NCBI GenBank assembly: GCA_003554945.1
Contig: PWHN01000009.1
Location: 1 to 56,494 of the forward strand
Source of the DNA: a bacterium
GTDB taxonomy: Bacteria; T1Sed10-126
Direction of reading: 5' to 3'
DNA length: 56,494 nt
Below, one piece after another: positions 9,088-17,269 of the stretch. The notes beneath the pieces were generated by a model, which ran no database searches, was not told where the DNA came from, and worked only from the letters and a program-made list of their open reading frames with translations. Within the stretch, counting starts at the first letter, position 1; each line of letters opens with the position of its first letter. The position numbers were made by a program, and so were the translations under genes.

Positions 9088-10005
9088 ATGCAAAACGGTA
9101 AACTGGACAGGGAATTTGACAAACTAACTCCCACCTATCCTGACGAGCGTTTCCAATTGGAATACAGACCAGACGAATACACCTCGCGTATTCTGGACAT
9201 TATATCACCAATTGGGAAAGGACAACGCTGTCTGCTCGTTTCACCCCCAAAAGCGGGAAAAACCACGATACTACAGAAAATATCACGTTCTCTACATAAA
9301 AATCATCCTGAGGTCCAGCAACTGGCGCTTCTTATCAACGAGCGACCGGAAGAGATCACTGACTTCAAAAGAAACGCCAATGCCAGAGTGATGCACTCTT
9401 CCTCCGATAAAAATCCAAAGAGTCACGTTAAGACGGCAGAAAAGGCAATAAGACAAGCAAGAGAATCCCTGGTCAACGGTGATGATACCGTTATTTTGCT
9501 CGATTCAATTACCCGGCTGGCCCGAGCCTACAATCTTTTCGCTGATTCCCAGGGAAAAACCCTCTCGGGCGGTCTGGATTCAAAAGCAATGGAAAAACCC
9601 CGGCAGTTTTTTGGGGCCGCAAGAAATGTAGAAAATGGGGGCAGTCTGACAATAATTGGGACGGCGCTTGTTGAAACCGGTTCACAGATGGACCAGATTA
9701 TTTTCCAGGAATTTAAAGGAACGGGTAACATGGAACTGGTTCTTAGCCGACATCTGGCTGAAAGACGTTATTACCCGGCGGTCTCCATCAGCCAGTCCGG
9801 AACCCGAAAGGAAGAGGTTTTATTCAACGAAAACGAATACCGTATTGTTTCGCGATTGCGGCGCTACCTTGGCGAGCTTGACGATGAGCTGGCGTTGAGA
9901 TTTTTACTCGATCAGTTGGAAGAATATTCTTCGAACGGGGAGTTCCTGCAGGCGATTGCAACAGGTGAGCTGGATCTTAATCAAATAAGTCCTAACAACA
10001 ATTAA
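9088..10005 (+). CDS. Rho-family transcription termination ATPase lacking the N-terminal RNA-binding domain
   Basis: 305 residues; full Rho is about 420. The C-terminal RecA-like motor is complete: Walker A PPKAGKTT (53-60), Walker [16 protein letters not shown] (135-149), Q-loop [10 protein letters not shown] (156-165), R-loop SQSGTRKEE (235-243) and FKGTGNMEL. The N-terminal helix bundle and OB-fold that bind rut RNA are absent. The ORF begins just before the linker ([13 protein letters not shown], Rho LTPLxPxxRxxLE). A strong GAGGAGG site precedes the ATG, and only 127 bases separate it from leuD, so no lost N-terminus is hidden upstream. It may be a paralogue, a Rho needing a partner, or a functional short Rho. 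Convergent with the HD-GYP gene. Confidence 0.88.
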   Translation: MQNGKLDREFDKLTPTYPDERFQLEYRPDEYTSRILDIISPIGKGQRCLLVSPPKAGKTTILQKISRSLHKNHPEVQQLALLINERPEEITDFKRNANARVMHSSSDKNPKSHVKTAEKAIRQARESLVNGDDTVILLDSITRLARAYNLFADSQGKTLSGGLDSKAMEKPRQFFGAARNVENGGSLTIIGTALVETGSQMDQIIFQEFKGTGNMELVLSRHLAERRYYPAVSISQSGTRKEEVLFNENEYRIVSRLRRYLGELDDELALRFLLDQLEEYSSNGEFLQAIATGELDLNQISPNNN

Positions 10006-10031
10006 CCGTCCTACCCCCCATTACAATTGAG

Positions 10032-11459
10032 TCAAACTAATTCATAGACGTCATAATTGTGTTCGTTGTCATTTAATATCCCCGCAATGGACTGACGAGA
10101 ACGGTTTAAAAATAGACGATAAGGCCTTTCCAGTCGCTGGTCTTTTTCCCTCAGCACCCGGACAATAGGATCAAGCGGGTTGTCGGGGTCGGCCTCCATC
10201 ACAATGGCAAGAGCTCCCGACGTCAATCGGACGACACCCCCCGGCGGAAAAACCCCCATTACAGATAAAAATACGTCCAATATTTCAGGATCATAACGCT
10301 CCTTCTGATCATAAATTACATTTCGTATACTCTTTCGAATCCCGTATTCCGGCCGGTTAGGTCGCGGCTGATTGAGAGCAACATAGGTCATCGTCAGGTT
10401 GACGATACGAGCGTGCAGATGTATTTGTTCCCCTTTCAGTCCGGAAGGATACCCCGAGCCGTCATAACGCTCGTGGTGCTGCAGCATCACTTTCTGAATG
10501 TCTGCCGGACACGCCTTCAGCCCATTTATTACCCGCGCTCCCATGAGCAGATGCTTTTTCATTTTTTGGCGTTGTTCCTGATTTAATTGCCCACTTTTCT
10601 TACGTATAGCCTGTGGGATTTTGAGCATCCCGGTGTCATGAATTAAGGCTCCCACGCCCAGACGCCACAGCTCACGGTCACCCATGTTCATTTCGTTTCC
10701 AATCACCATTGACAGCAGCGCCGTCTGTAAACTATGTTTATAAATGTAATCCTCTCCGCGAATTTTATCCACTGCCAGAAGGTAAAGGACAAGCTGTCGC
10801 TGGTCCTGAACAATTCTGGCCAGAGGCTTAACCAATTCGTAAAAAGGATCTATCTTATCGAGCTGCGACCGACCAAAACGATCCAGAAGCTCTGTAAAAT
10901 TGGCCAGACTACTGCGATAAATTCTCTTGACTTTCTTTTTTTCAACCGGTTTGTAATAGTGAGGTGATTCTGTTTCCGGCTCATCATGTGACTTTTCGGG
11001 AGGTTCTTCCGGTTCTTTTCTTTCTTCATCCATCTGTTTTTCGACACTCTTAGCCTGATCACGCAGCGTCTCAATGTCTGAGGGACTTAGCGGAGAGTTG
11101 GCAGCCCTGATTTTTTTTATCCCCCAGCGGCGCAGACGACGTATTTGCTCGGCACCAATAACCACAAAAGGTTCAATAACCTTTACCCCATCTTCATTAA
11201 AAACCGGGCAGTCAAATATTATGGGCGGCTCAATATTTTCAAGCAATAGTTTGTCCTTTTCGGCTTCACGAAGCTCCGATATCGGTTCAGGCAGCGGTTC
11301 TTTCACAGCCACCAGGGTATCTATACCCCAGCTTAGCAACTTTTCCTTAACATCCTGGTCTACGACAAGTCCGCTACCGCTGAGCTTTTTACCCGAATCA
11401 GCATAGACAGCACAGGGAAAGCGACTGCCCTCGTCCAGCTCTTTAACTTTGAACTTCAT
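10032..11459 (-). CDS. HD-GYP domain protein (putative cyclic-di-GMP phosphodiesterase)
   Basis: 475 residues. The C-terminal half is an HD-GYP domain: HSLQTALLS, GALIHDTGMLKIP, KKHLLMGARVI and HHERYDGSGYP (all metal-ligand positions seem kept; HDxGM replaces the common HDxGK, as in a subset of the family). The N-terminal region (about 1-140) contains two similar stretches ending in LSWGIDTLVAV and RRWGIKKIRAA, which look like a duplicated small domain. A Lys/Glu-rich linker (about 140-180) follows. HD-GYP enzymes usually hydrolyse cyclic-di-GMP and thereby affect motility. The start overlaps the end of the FlhB-tail gene by 17 bases, so it is the last gene of the ylxM-to-ylqH run. Confidence 0.85.
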   Translation of the reverse strand: MKFKVKELDEGSRFPCAVYADSGKKLSGSGLVVDQDVKEKLLSWGIDTLVAVKEPLPEPISELREAEKDKLLLENIEPPIIFDCPVFNEDGVKVIEPFVVIGAEQIRRLRRWGIKKIRAANSPLSPSDIETLRDQAKSVEKQMDEERKEPEEPPEKSHDEPETESPHYYKPVEKKKVKRIYRSSLANFTELLDRFGRSQLDKIDPFYELVKPLARIVQDQRQLVLYLLAVDKIRGEDYIYKHSLQTALLSMVIGNEMNMGDRELWRLGVGALIHDTGMLKIPQAIRKKSGQLNQEQRQKMKKHLLMGARVINGLKACPADIQKVMLQHHERYDGSGYPSGLKGEQIHLHARIVNLTMTYVALNQPRPNRPEYGIRKSIRNVIYDQKERYDPEILDVFLSVMGVFPPGGVVRLTSGALAIVMEADPDNPLDPIVRVLREKDQRLERPYRLFLNRSRQSIAGILNDNEHNYDVYELV

Positions 11460-11673
11460 CTTTATTCACCACATTTATCAATTCGGATAGAATACTGGCA
11501 AAGGAGCCGGGAATACGTTCTTCAAAATCAAGATCAAACAGCTCATCGATTAACTTCCGGTCCTCATAAAATGAAACATCCATCTGTTTCGCCAGTTGCT
11601 GCATTTTATCAATTTCCTCTTCCCGCGTCAGAGACTTTTCAAAGCTTGCATCTTTTTCATCATCCGTCTTCAT
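11443..11673 (-). CDS. ylqH: FlhB C-terminal-domain homologue (YlqH/FlhX-like)
   Basis: 76 residues resembling the cytoplasmic C-terminal domain of FlhB: IDKMQQLAKQMDVSFYEDRKLIDELFDLDFEERIP follows the family pattern (helix, VPIYEDRELAxxLxxLxxGxxIP, helix). The N-terminal ~20 residues lack the usual ALRYD segment and are acidic. Such stand-alone copies, together with a FliK-like partner, sit downstream of rplS in Bacillus subtilis (ylqG-ylqH); the same order is seen here. Its role is unproven; in other bacteria FlhX can partly replace the FlhB tail in flagellar export switching. ATGA overlap with the FliK-like gene. Confidence 0.75.
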   Translation of the reverse strand: MKTDDEKDASFEKSLTREEEIDKMQQLAKQMDVSFYEDRKLIDELFDLDFEERIPGSFASILSELINVVNKDEVQS

Positions 11674-12866
11674 ATCAGTAAATTAACCCCCGCAGGATCA
11701 CTGCTCTGGTGGCGACCGGGTTCCGGAAGCACAGGGTCGGGTAAGCCATCGGGTTCTGTCTGCTCCAATTTTACTTCACAATCATACCCGGCTTCATCAA
11801 GCATATTTTTGAACCTCTGCATTTTTTGAGACAATTTCTCCCGCGTTTCAGGGCTTCCAGTTTTGAAAACAACGGCCAATTTTTCGGCCGCTTTATCAAG
11901 ATCAACCCGAAGGTATTTCCGGCCATTTTGATAGATTAAAACAGAACCTCGCCAATCCGGCTCCCGCCAGCCTGGTGGGCGCTCCCCCGTTTTCAACCAG
12001 AGGTGAAGCTCTCTGAACTGATCTCCAGCAGTAAGCGGTAGGATTAAATTTACTTCATTTTTATTATCCGCGTTGCTCAGAGCCTGGGCCAAAAAAAATG
12101 AGAGCAACATCTGCTCGCCGGGGCTGGCAAGACCTGATTTTGCTCTTCCAAGCAGAGTGGAACTAACACTACGGGAAGCAGTTTTAGGGCGCCGCCCCAA
12201 AAGCGCCGGCAAATCTAACCCCATTTTTACCAGTAATTTTTTCAAATCAAACCGGGGAGAACTGGCGCTTGCGCCGGATGATAAAAGGGGGGTCCAGTCA
12301 ACTGCTTCTGAACCGCGCGGCAGCGACTCAAGACATTTCAAAGCCTCAATACTAATTTCAAGATCACGCCGCTGTAAAAAGGTAAAAGCACGCATTCGAC
12401 CGGGAGAGGTCTCACCGTCGGCAAACAACTTCTCACGATGACGATCAACCGCTTCCAGCAATTCGCCGTCTAACCGAATTCCGGACTCCAGAAGACTGCA
12501 GGCGGCTTTGTTTAACCTCTCGTTAGGCTTAAGACCAAATGATTTTACTATCGTATCTACTTGCTCCGCACCCAGCTTCTCGCCAACTTCATCCGGTGCA
12601 AAAACCTTGAGCTCAATTGGATGCTCAATAGATTTCACACGGACAACAATGGAATCTCCAGCGTTAATTTCAGGACGACTGGCTGCTACAACTCTTTCAC
12701 CTTTAATATTCAGCAGTAACTTATTTTGCTCGCCCGGTATAATAGATTCCACATACGCATGAATTATCTCTCCGGGCTTCAGGTTAAGTTCTGCCGCCAG
12801 ATCCTCGGTATCGGTATAAACCCGGGGCACTCCCCCGCCGCTACCGTCCCGAGAATAAGAGGACAA
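11670..12866 (-). CDS. ylqG: FliK-like protein (YlqG-like)
   Basis: 398 residues. The N-terminal part (about 25-110) is beta-rich with repeated short segments (GEIIHAYVESIIPGEQNKLLLNIKG, split here over residues 32-57), as in the N-terminal region of FliK-type proteins. The C-terminal part (about 270-385) contains LILPLTAGDQFRELHLWLK and KLAVVFKTGSPETREKLSQK, resembling the hook-length-control C-terminal domain. Assignment rests mainly on synteny: it lies directly after rplS and before the FlhB-tail gene, as ylqG does in Bacillus. The function of ylqG is not established. A TTG start two bases after the rplS stop is used; the ylqF and rnhB genes that normally intervene are absent. Confidence 0.6.
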   Translation of the reverse strand: MSSYSRDGSGGGVPRVYTDTEDLAAELNLKPGEIIHAYVESIIPGEQNKLLLNIKGERVVAASRPEINAGDSIVVRVKSIEHPIELKVFAPDEVGEKLGAEQVDTIVKSFGLKPNERLNKAACSLLESGIRLDGELLEAVDRHREKLFADGETSPGRMRAFTFLQRRDLEISIEALKCLESLPRGSEAVDWTPLLSSGASASSPRFDLKKLLVKMGLDLPALLGRRPKTASRSVSSTLLGRAKSGLASPGEQMLLSFFLAQALSNADNKNEVNLILPLTAGDQFRELHLWLKTGERPPGWREPDWRGSVLIYQNGRKYLRVDLDKAAEKLAVVFKTGSPETREKLSQKMQRFKNMLDEAGYDCEVKLEQTEPDGLPDPVLPEPGRHQSSDPAGVNLLI

Positions 12867-12869
12867 AGG

Positions 12870-13448
12870 TTACTCTTCCTTTGCCTCTTCCTCTTCTTCC
12901 TCGGTTTCTGCTTCCTCGGAGTCCTCCGCAGTTTCCGCCCCTTCTTCTACCGGTTCGGTACCGGCCTCTTCCTGTTCGGTCTCATCGGCAACTTCCGGGG
13001 CTTCAGCGGTTTCCTCGTTGGCCTCTTCGACAATTTCTTCTTCGAAAGTTTCTTCCTCTTCGACGGAACCGGACTGCACCCGGTTGATAGCATCCAGGTC
13101 GGCCCGGCGTTCTTCAATTCGCGCGTCGCGGGAAGACTTTTCAGCCAGGTAATTAAGCTTGGCCCGGCGCACTACACCTTTGCGAAGAACCCGTATAGAC
13201 TCAATAATTGGCGAGTGTAGAGGAAAAATTCTCTCAACACCAACACCGAAACTATCCTTGCGGACTTTAAAAGTCTGGTCAATCCCTTCGCCTTTTCGGG
13301 CTATGCAGACCCCCTCAAAGAAACGAGTGCGCATATGGCCACCTATATCCTCACGGGTTTCAACCCGTATCTTATCACCGGGTTGAAAGTCGGGATATTC
13401 TCCCTGGGAAAGCTCTTCGTTCAAAACTTCGCGTGTTGAACCTTTCAT
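12870..13448 (-). CDS. rplS: 50S ribosomal protein L19 with acidic C-terminal extension
   Basis: Residues 1-117 are a complete L19 (family length about 115): FQPGDKIRVETREDIGGHMR, FEGVCIARKGEGIDQTFKVR, SFGVGVERIFPLHSPIIESI and VLRKGVVRRAKLNYLAEK. L19 sits at the 30S-50S interface. Residues about 129-192 form an added tail of mostly Glu, Asp, Ala and Thr with no Lys or Arg before K190. Such a tail is not normal for L19. It is in frame with no sign of frameshift, and its codons use GAA/GAG freely, so it is likely real. The ATG has an AGGAGGAG site. The gene is between trmD and ylqG in a translation operon. Confidence 0.95.
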   Translation of the reverse strand: MKGSTREVLNEELSQGEYPDFQPGDKIRVETREDIGGHMRTRFFEGVCIARKGEGIDQTFKVRKDSFGVGVERIFPLHSPIIESIRVLRKGVVRRAKLNYLAEKSSRDARIEERRADLDAINRVQSGSVEEEETFEEEIVEEANEETAEAPEVADETEQEEAGTEPVEEGAETAEDSEEAETEEEEEEAKEE

Positions 13449-13475
13449 CTTAATCTCCTCCTGTGTATAACTTCA

Positions 13476-14150
13476 TTAATCTAAAAGTTCGGGTCTTTCT
13501 TCTTCAGTTCTTTCCATTGCTTTGTTCCGGCGCCAGCGTTTAATCGCCTCGTGGTCACCGGACAGCAGCACCTCCGGGACCACCATCCCCCGATAATTAT
13601 CTGGACGGGTGTAAACTGGTGGCGCAAGCCGATTATCCTGGAAACTATCCTCTTTGACAGAGGAGTCATTACCAAGCACTCCCGGCAGCAAACGTGCAAC
13701 TGCTGAGATGATGGTCAGCGCGGGGAGATCACCGTCCGGCGTTACAAAATCTCCCAGCGACCAGCATTCATCGACCAGATTATCCTTTACACGCTGATCA
13801 ACACCTTCGTATCGACCCGTAAGGATAATCATTTCTGAGCGTTCAGACAAGTATTCTGCCGCGTCCTGGTCAAATTTTTTCCCTCCGGCATCGGTTAACA
13901 AAACCGGAGCGCCGGGACAGTAATTTTGCAGGTGCTCAACTCCTCGAAAATAAGGTTCTGGTTTCATCACCATGCCGGGTCCACCACCATAAGGGCGGTC
14001 ATCCACCTCGCCATAACTGTCGTCTGTAAAGCGGCGCAAACTCCAGCAGCAGAGCTCAAGTTGTTCTTTTTTAATCGCCCGGGCAATCATACCGTATTCT
14101 TTGAAAGCACGGTATAACTGCGGAAAAACTGTCAGAACGTGAATCTGCAT
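13476..14150 (-). CDS. trmD: tRNA (guanine-N1)-methyltransferase
   Basis: 224 residues, on the short side for TrmD (typically 230-250). It methylates G37 of tRNAs with S-adenosylmethionine. Seen motifs: IHVLTVFPQLY at the N terminus, DDRPYGGGPGMVMKPEPY, LTGRYEGVDQRV, and EECWSLGDFV-like DECWSLGDFVTPDGDLPA, which form the trefoil-knot cofactor site, followed by DSFQDNRLAPPVYTRP and VPEVLLSGDHEAIKRWRR. The C-terminal helical tail is somewhat shortened. It is placed between rimM and rplS, the standard operon order. Confidence 0.95.
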   Translation of the reverse strand: MQIHVLTVFPQLYRAFKEYGMIARAIKKEQLELCCWSLRRFTDDSYGEVDDRPYGGGPGMVMKPEPYFRGVEHLQNYCPGAPVLLTDAGGKKFDQDAAEYLSERSEMIILTGRYEGVDQRVKDNLVDECWSLGDFVTPDGDLPALTIISAVARLLPGVLGNDSSVKEDSFQDNRLAPPVYTRPDNYRGMVVPEVLLSGDHEAIKRWRRNKAMERTEEERPELLD

Positions 14151-14196
14151 CGCTCATCACCAGCTATCCTCTTCTCGAGCTAAAAAGTGTGACTGC

Positions 14197-14730
14197 TTAC
14201 GGTCGAATCAACTTCTCCCAACCGGAAGGTAACTTGAGAATAATTTCTCCCGCTTCAATGTCAACTTGATCAATCAGATCAAAGGCGGCCGGAAAATCAA
14301 TGATTCGACCGTCGTTGTTTTCTATTTCTAAAATAGACCGACCGGCAGCGTCTTCAATCCCAACAATTTTTCCCAACTGCTGCCCTTCTCTGTTGAAAGC
14401 GGTCAAACCAATAATCTGAAAACCATAGTAATCTCCAACGGGGAGCTCAAATGCTTCTGTTTCTGACACCAACAGCTCCTGACCGGCAAGCGACTCGGCC
14501 CGGGTTCGATCGTCAACTTCTTCAAAACTTATTAGAAGCCTATCGTTCTGCGGCCGAACAGACTGAACGGTCAACTTCTCCCGGGGACTACTGTTAAAAA
14601 CTGATCCGGGAGCAAATCTTTCGGCGATAAAATCCGTCTCCGGCACAACGGCAACTTCACCCGCTATGCCGTGAGCTTTGACAATCCGGCCGACTGTGAT
14701 AAAGTCCTCTTCCGCCGGACAATCTCCCAT
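14197..14730 (-). CDS. rimM: 16S rRNA processing protein RimM
   Basis: 177 residues, normal for RimM, which binds ribosomal protein S19 and helps 30S head maturation. The N-terminal beta-barrel has VGRIVKAHGIAGEVAV; the second PRC-barrel domain has YYGFQIIGLTAFNREGQQLGKIVGI and ends in a DLIDQVDIEAGEIILKLPSGW-like segment (positions about 150-173), followed by the typical short C-terminal tail. It starts nine bases after rpsP. The khpA (KH-domain) gene normally found between rpsP and rimM in Firmicutes is not present. Confidence 0.93.
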   Translation of the reverse strand: MGDCPAEEDFITVGRIVKAHGIAGEVAVVPETDFIAERFAPGSVFNSSPREKLTVQSVRPQNDRLLISFEEVDDRTRAESLAGQELLVSETEAFELPVGDYYGFQIIGLTAFNREGQQLGKIVGIEDAAGRSILEIENNDGRIIDFPAAFDLIDQVDIEAGEIILKLPSGWEKLIRP

Positions 14731-14739
14731 CAGTAGCCG

Positions 14740-14994
14740 TCAATCGCCGTTCAAGTCGGCTTTTCGCAGCAAATCACGGACTGAACTTGACGGTTGAGCA
14801 CCACTATCCAGCCAGTGTTTCACTCGCTCTTCATTTAGCTCTAACTCCGTCTCTTCACCGGAAGCCACTGGACGATAAAAACCCAGTTCTTCGATACAGC
14901 CGGCCTGAGGGCCGACAGCTCGATCGGTAGCGACTACCCGGTAGTAAGGCTCTTTCTTCTTACCGCGCCTCTGCAGTCTAAGTCTAACTGCCAT
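14740..14994 (-). CDS. rpsP: 30S ribosomal protein S16
   Basis: 84 residues beginning MAVRLRLQRRGKKKEPYYRV at the ATG at 14994, which has AGGAG upstream; a GTG three codons earlier is less likely. S16 is a 30S assembly protein. The segments YYRVVATDRAVGPQAGCIEELGFYRP and WLDSGAQPSSSVRDLLRK are diagnostic. It is preceded by ffh across a short repeat and followed by rimM. Confidence 0.96.
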   Translation of the reverse strand: MAVRLRLQRRGKKKEPYYRVVATDRAVGPQAGCIEELGFYRPVASGEETELELNEERVKHWLDSGAQPSSSVRDLLRKADLNGD

Positions 14995-15050
14995 ACCAAT
15001 CACTCCTTGTAAAAAATCGTCTCACTAATTCTACACAATAATATTTTCTA

Positions 15051-15122
15051 ACTTTCACACTTTCCCACTTTCTAACTTTCCAACTTTCACACTTTCACAC
15101 TTTCACACTTCATAACTTTCCC
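15051..15122. repeat. Nine-copy 8-base tandem repeat between ffh and rpsP
   Basis: Nine consecutive units of ACTTTCAC with variants (ACTTTCCC, ACTTTCTA, ACTTTCCA, ACTTCATA) occupy 15051-15122, ending one base before the ffh stop codon complement at 15124. In the transcript it reads as repeated GTGAAAGT, that is a purine-rich tract. It could be slippage-prone. It sits between ffh and the rpsP leader. Confidence 0.9.
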
Positions 15123-15123
15123 A

Positions 15124-16485
15124 CTACAACCCAGGAATCCCACCGGCTCCACCCAATCCCATCTGCGATGCCATTTTCTGCACCATCCCCTGGTTGTTAC
15201 GCAACTTTTCCATCATTTTTTTCATCATGTTAAACTGTTTAAGCAACTTATTAACCATCTGACGTGAAGTGCCGCTGCCTTCAGCAATACGGCGGCGGCG
15301 TGAACCATCTATAATTTCGGGATTTCGCCGTTCCTGCGGTGTCATAGATCTAATAATGGCCTGCATCCGATCAATATCTCGTGGACTCATGTCGCTCTGC
15401 TGAAGCTGATCTTTGAGCTGAAAACCTCCGGGCAGTTTCTCCAGTATCCCTTCCAGCGGTCCCATGTTTTTCAACTGGTCAAACTGCTTGTCTAAATCTT
15501 CCATCGTGATTTCACCTTCCATGAACCGCTGCTGCATCTCCTGCTGCTGCTTCTCGTCCGCAGCTTCCTCAGCCTCTTCAATTAGTGAGAATACATCCCC
15601 CATTCCCAAAATACGCGAGGCCATGCGCTCCGGGTAAAAGGGCTGCAGGTCATCAATTTTTTCGCCGGTTCCAATGAAGAGGATGGGGACACCGGTAACT
15701 TCACGGGCACTAATTGCCGCTCCACCGCGAGCGTCACCCTCCATTTTTGTGAGAACAAGACCGTCCAGTTCAACCGAACCGGCAAAATCGTCAGCAACAT
15801 TCAGAGCTTCCTGACCCATCATCCCATCAATAACCAGTAAAACCTTCATCTCCGGTAATATCTGGGTAAAATCGCTAATTTCGTCCAGCATTGGCTCGTC
15901 GATGTTCAAGCGTCCAGCCGTATCAATAATTAAGGGATTCATTCCCCCCCGGCGCGCATGCTGACGCAGTTCCTCTAAATCCTGCCGCGGATCATCATAC
16001 TGATGTTTATAGTAATTAAAATCATTACCGTCCGCTATTTGCTGCAGTTGCTCACGAGCTGCCGGCCGTTTGTAGTCCGCCGAATAGAGAAGCGGTTTTT
16101 TGCCATCTTTTGAGTAATAGTTGGCCAGCTTACCACAGGTAGTGGTTTTACCGGTTCCCTGTAAACCAACAAGCATCACGGGCAGCGGATTCGCCGCCCC
16201 GAGATCAAGCTCGGCCTGGTCACCACCGAGAATTTCTTCCAGTTCACTGCGAACAATTTTGATAATTTGCTCGCCCGGTGACAGACTTTCAAGCACTTCT
16301 TCCCCCACTGCCTTCCCCTCAACTCCATTTATGAATTTTTTTACCACCGAGTAATGAACGTCAGCCGCCAGCAGGATCCTGCGTATCTCTTTAAGCCCGT
16401 CCTTGACTTCATCTTCTGATAGTTTTCCCCGGCCGCGCAATTTTTTGAATGTCTCGTTTAGTTTTTTTGTTAGCGAATCAAACAT
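15124..16485 (-). CDS. ffh: Signal recognition particle protein (Ffh/SRP54)
   Basis: 453 residues, full length. N domain and GTPase G domain: GLQGTGKTTTCGKLA (P loop), DTAGRLNIDEPMLDE, TKMEGDARGGAAIS and GTGEKIDDLQPF. The Met-rich M domain, which binds SRP RNA and signal peptides, runs from about 320 and ends MVQKMASQMGLGGAGGIPGL. Ffh delivers nascent membrane and secreted proteins to FtsY. ylxM lies immediately upstream, as in most Firmicutes. No SRP RNA gene was recognised in the window. Confidence 0.97.
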   Translation of the reverse strand: MFDSLTKKLNETFKKLRGRGKLSEDEVKDGLKEIRRILLAADVHYSVVKKFINGVEGKAVGEEVLESLSPGEQIIKIVRSELEEILGGDQAELDLGAANPLPVMLVGLQGTGKTTTCGKLANYYSKDGKKPLLYSADYKRPAAREQLQQIADGNDFNYYKHQYDDPRQDLEELRQHARRGGMNPLIIDTAGRLNIDEPMLDEISDFTQILPEMKVLLVIDGMMGQEALNVADDFAGSVELDGLVLTKMEGDARGGAAISAREVTGVPILFIGTGEKIDDLQPFYPERMASRILGMGDVFSLIEEAEEAADEKQQQEMQQRFMEGEITMEDLDKQFDQLKNMGPLEGILEKLPGGFQLKDQLQQSDMSPRDIDRMQAIIRSMTPQERRNPEIIDGSRRRRIAEGSGTSRQMVNKLLKQFNMMKKMMEKLRNNQGMVQKMASQMGLGGAGGIPGL

Positions 16486-16531
16486 TAGTTTTCATCTTCC
16501 TCCTTTTTTCAGCAAAAATAAACGAAGCCTT

Positions 16532-16858
16532 TTAAAGGGCCTCCAGGTGTTGTTTTAATTTTTTACGGGCCAATTCTAACTCCTCTTCCTCCAGCAGACT
16601 TAAAATCTGTTTTAGTTCTACCTGACGGTGACGTTTCTGATCAAGAAATTTCAGCTCTGATTCTAATTTTTCCAGCTTACCCACAGCCCGCTTCAGAAGG
16701 TCGTGCACGGCCTGCCGGGAACAGTTTTCCGACTCCGCTATTTCTCCCAGGCTGAGGTCGCCCTGGTAATAAAACTCGAATATTTTCTGCTGGCGGGAAG
16801 TAAGCAGATTTCGGTAAAAATCAAACAGTCGATTTACCCGAACGGTTTTTTCTAACAT
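16532..16858 (-). CDS. ylxM: YlxM/p13-family helix-turn-helix protein
   Basis: 108 residues from the ATG at 16858, supported by GGAGAG just upstream; a GTG four codons earlier is the alternative. The sequence LLTSRQQKIFEFYYQGDLSL followed by GEIAESENCSRQAVHDLLKRA is the conserved sigma-70-region-4-like helix-turn-helix of the family. YlxM is typically cotranscribed with ffh and has been linked to SRP function. The C-terminal third is a charged helix. Confidence 0.93.
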   Translation of the reverse strand: MLEKTVRVNRLFDFYRNLLTSRQQKIFEFYYQGDLSLGEIAESENCSRQAVHDLLKRAVGKLEKLESELKFLDQKRHRQVELKQILSLLEEEELELARKKLKQHLEAL

Positions 16859-16981
16859 TTCACTCTCCACTGAAGTGTTAAGTAATAATGGTTAACAGTA
16901 ATATATTAAGCAAAAAAATGCAAGAGAAATCGTTTAGCGTCAAAACCTACCGAAGGGTTCCAAACTTCCTTCCCCCCGGAG

Positions 16982-17153
16982 GGCGGAATTTTGCAGGAGA
17001 GCAAAATTCGATTTCCCGCTTAGCGGGAAAGTCGAAGACCGCCGTTCCATGGACGGGATAAGTCCGAAGGTTAGGATGGGGGGAATAAGGAGTTGAATTT
17101 GGGTTCAAAAGACATTTTCCCCCTCCCCTTAATCCCCTCCCTCCAGGGGAGGG
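16982..17153. repeat. Clustered hairpins in the 16859-17269 gap
   Basis: Three strong inverted repeats follow each other: GAATTTTGC/GCAAAATTC (16986-17009), TTTCCCGCT/AGCGGGAAA (17012-17030, extendable through TTCGA/TCGAA), and an outer GGCGG/CCGCC pair (16982-16986 with 17039-17043). A further C-rich/G-rich hairpin (CCCCTCCC, loop TCCA, GGGGAGGGG) lies near 17133-17153. No gene is seen. This may be a decayed miniature element. A promoter for ylxM may lie near 16890-16915 but is not convincing. Confidence 0.65.
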
Positions 17154-17269
17154 GAGATGCTTCGGTGGGTTCTGTTTAGCGTGACCCTGATAATTTATCC
17201 GGGTTAGAAGGTTTTGGGTCTGGCACTGAAGCCGGAGATGAGAGTTGAAGAAATTGGGGAGAGAAAAAT

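Noticed and set aside
12726-13220. 164-residue plus-strand frame opposite rplS, rich in Phe and Leu
   Set aside because: It is the antisense of the acidic L19 tail and core; Glu codons read backwards give Phe/Leu/Ser. No ribosome site or family likeness.
15051-15122. Possible CRISPR-like repeats
   Set aside because: Units are only 8 bases and directly adjacent, with no spacers; it is a simple tandem repeat.
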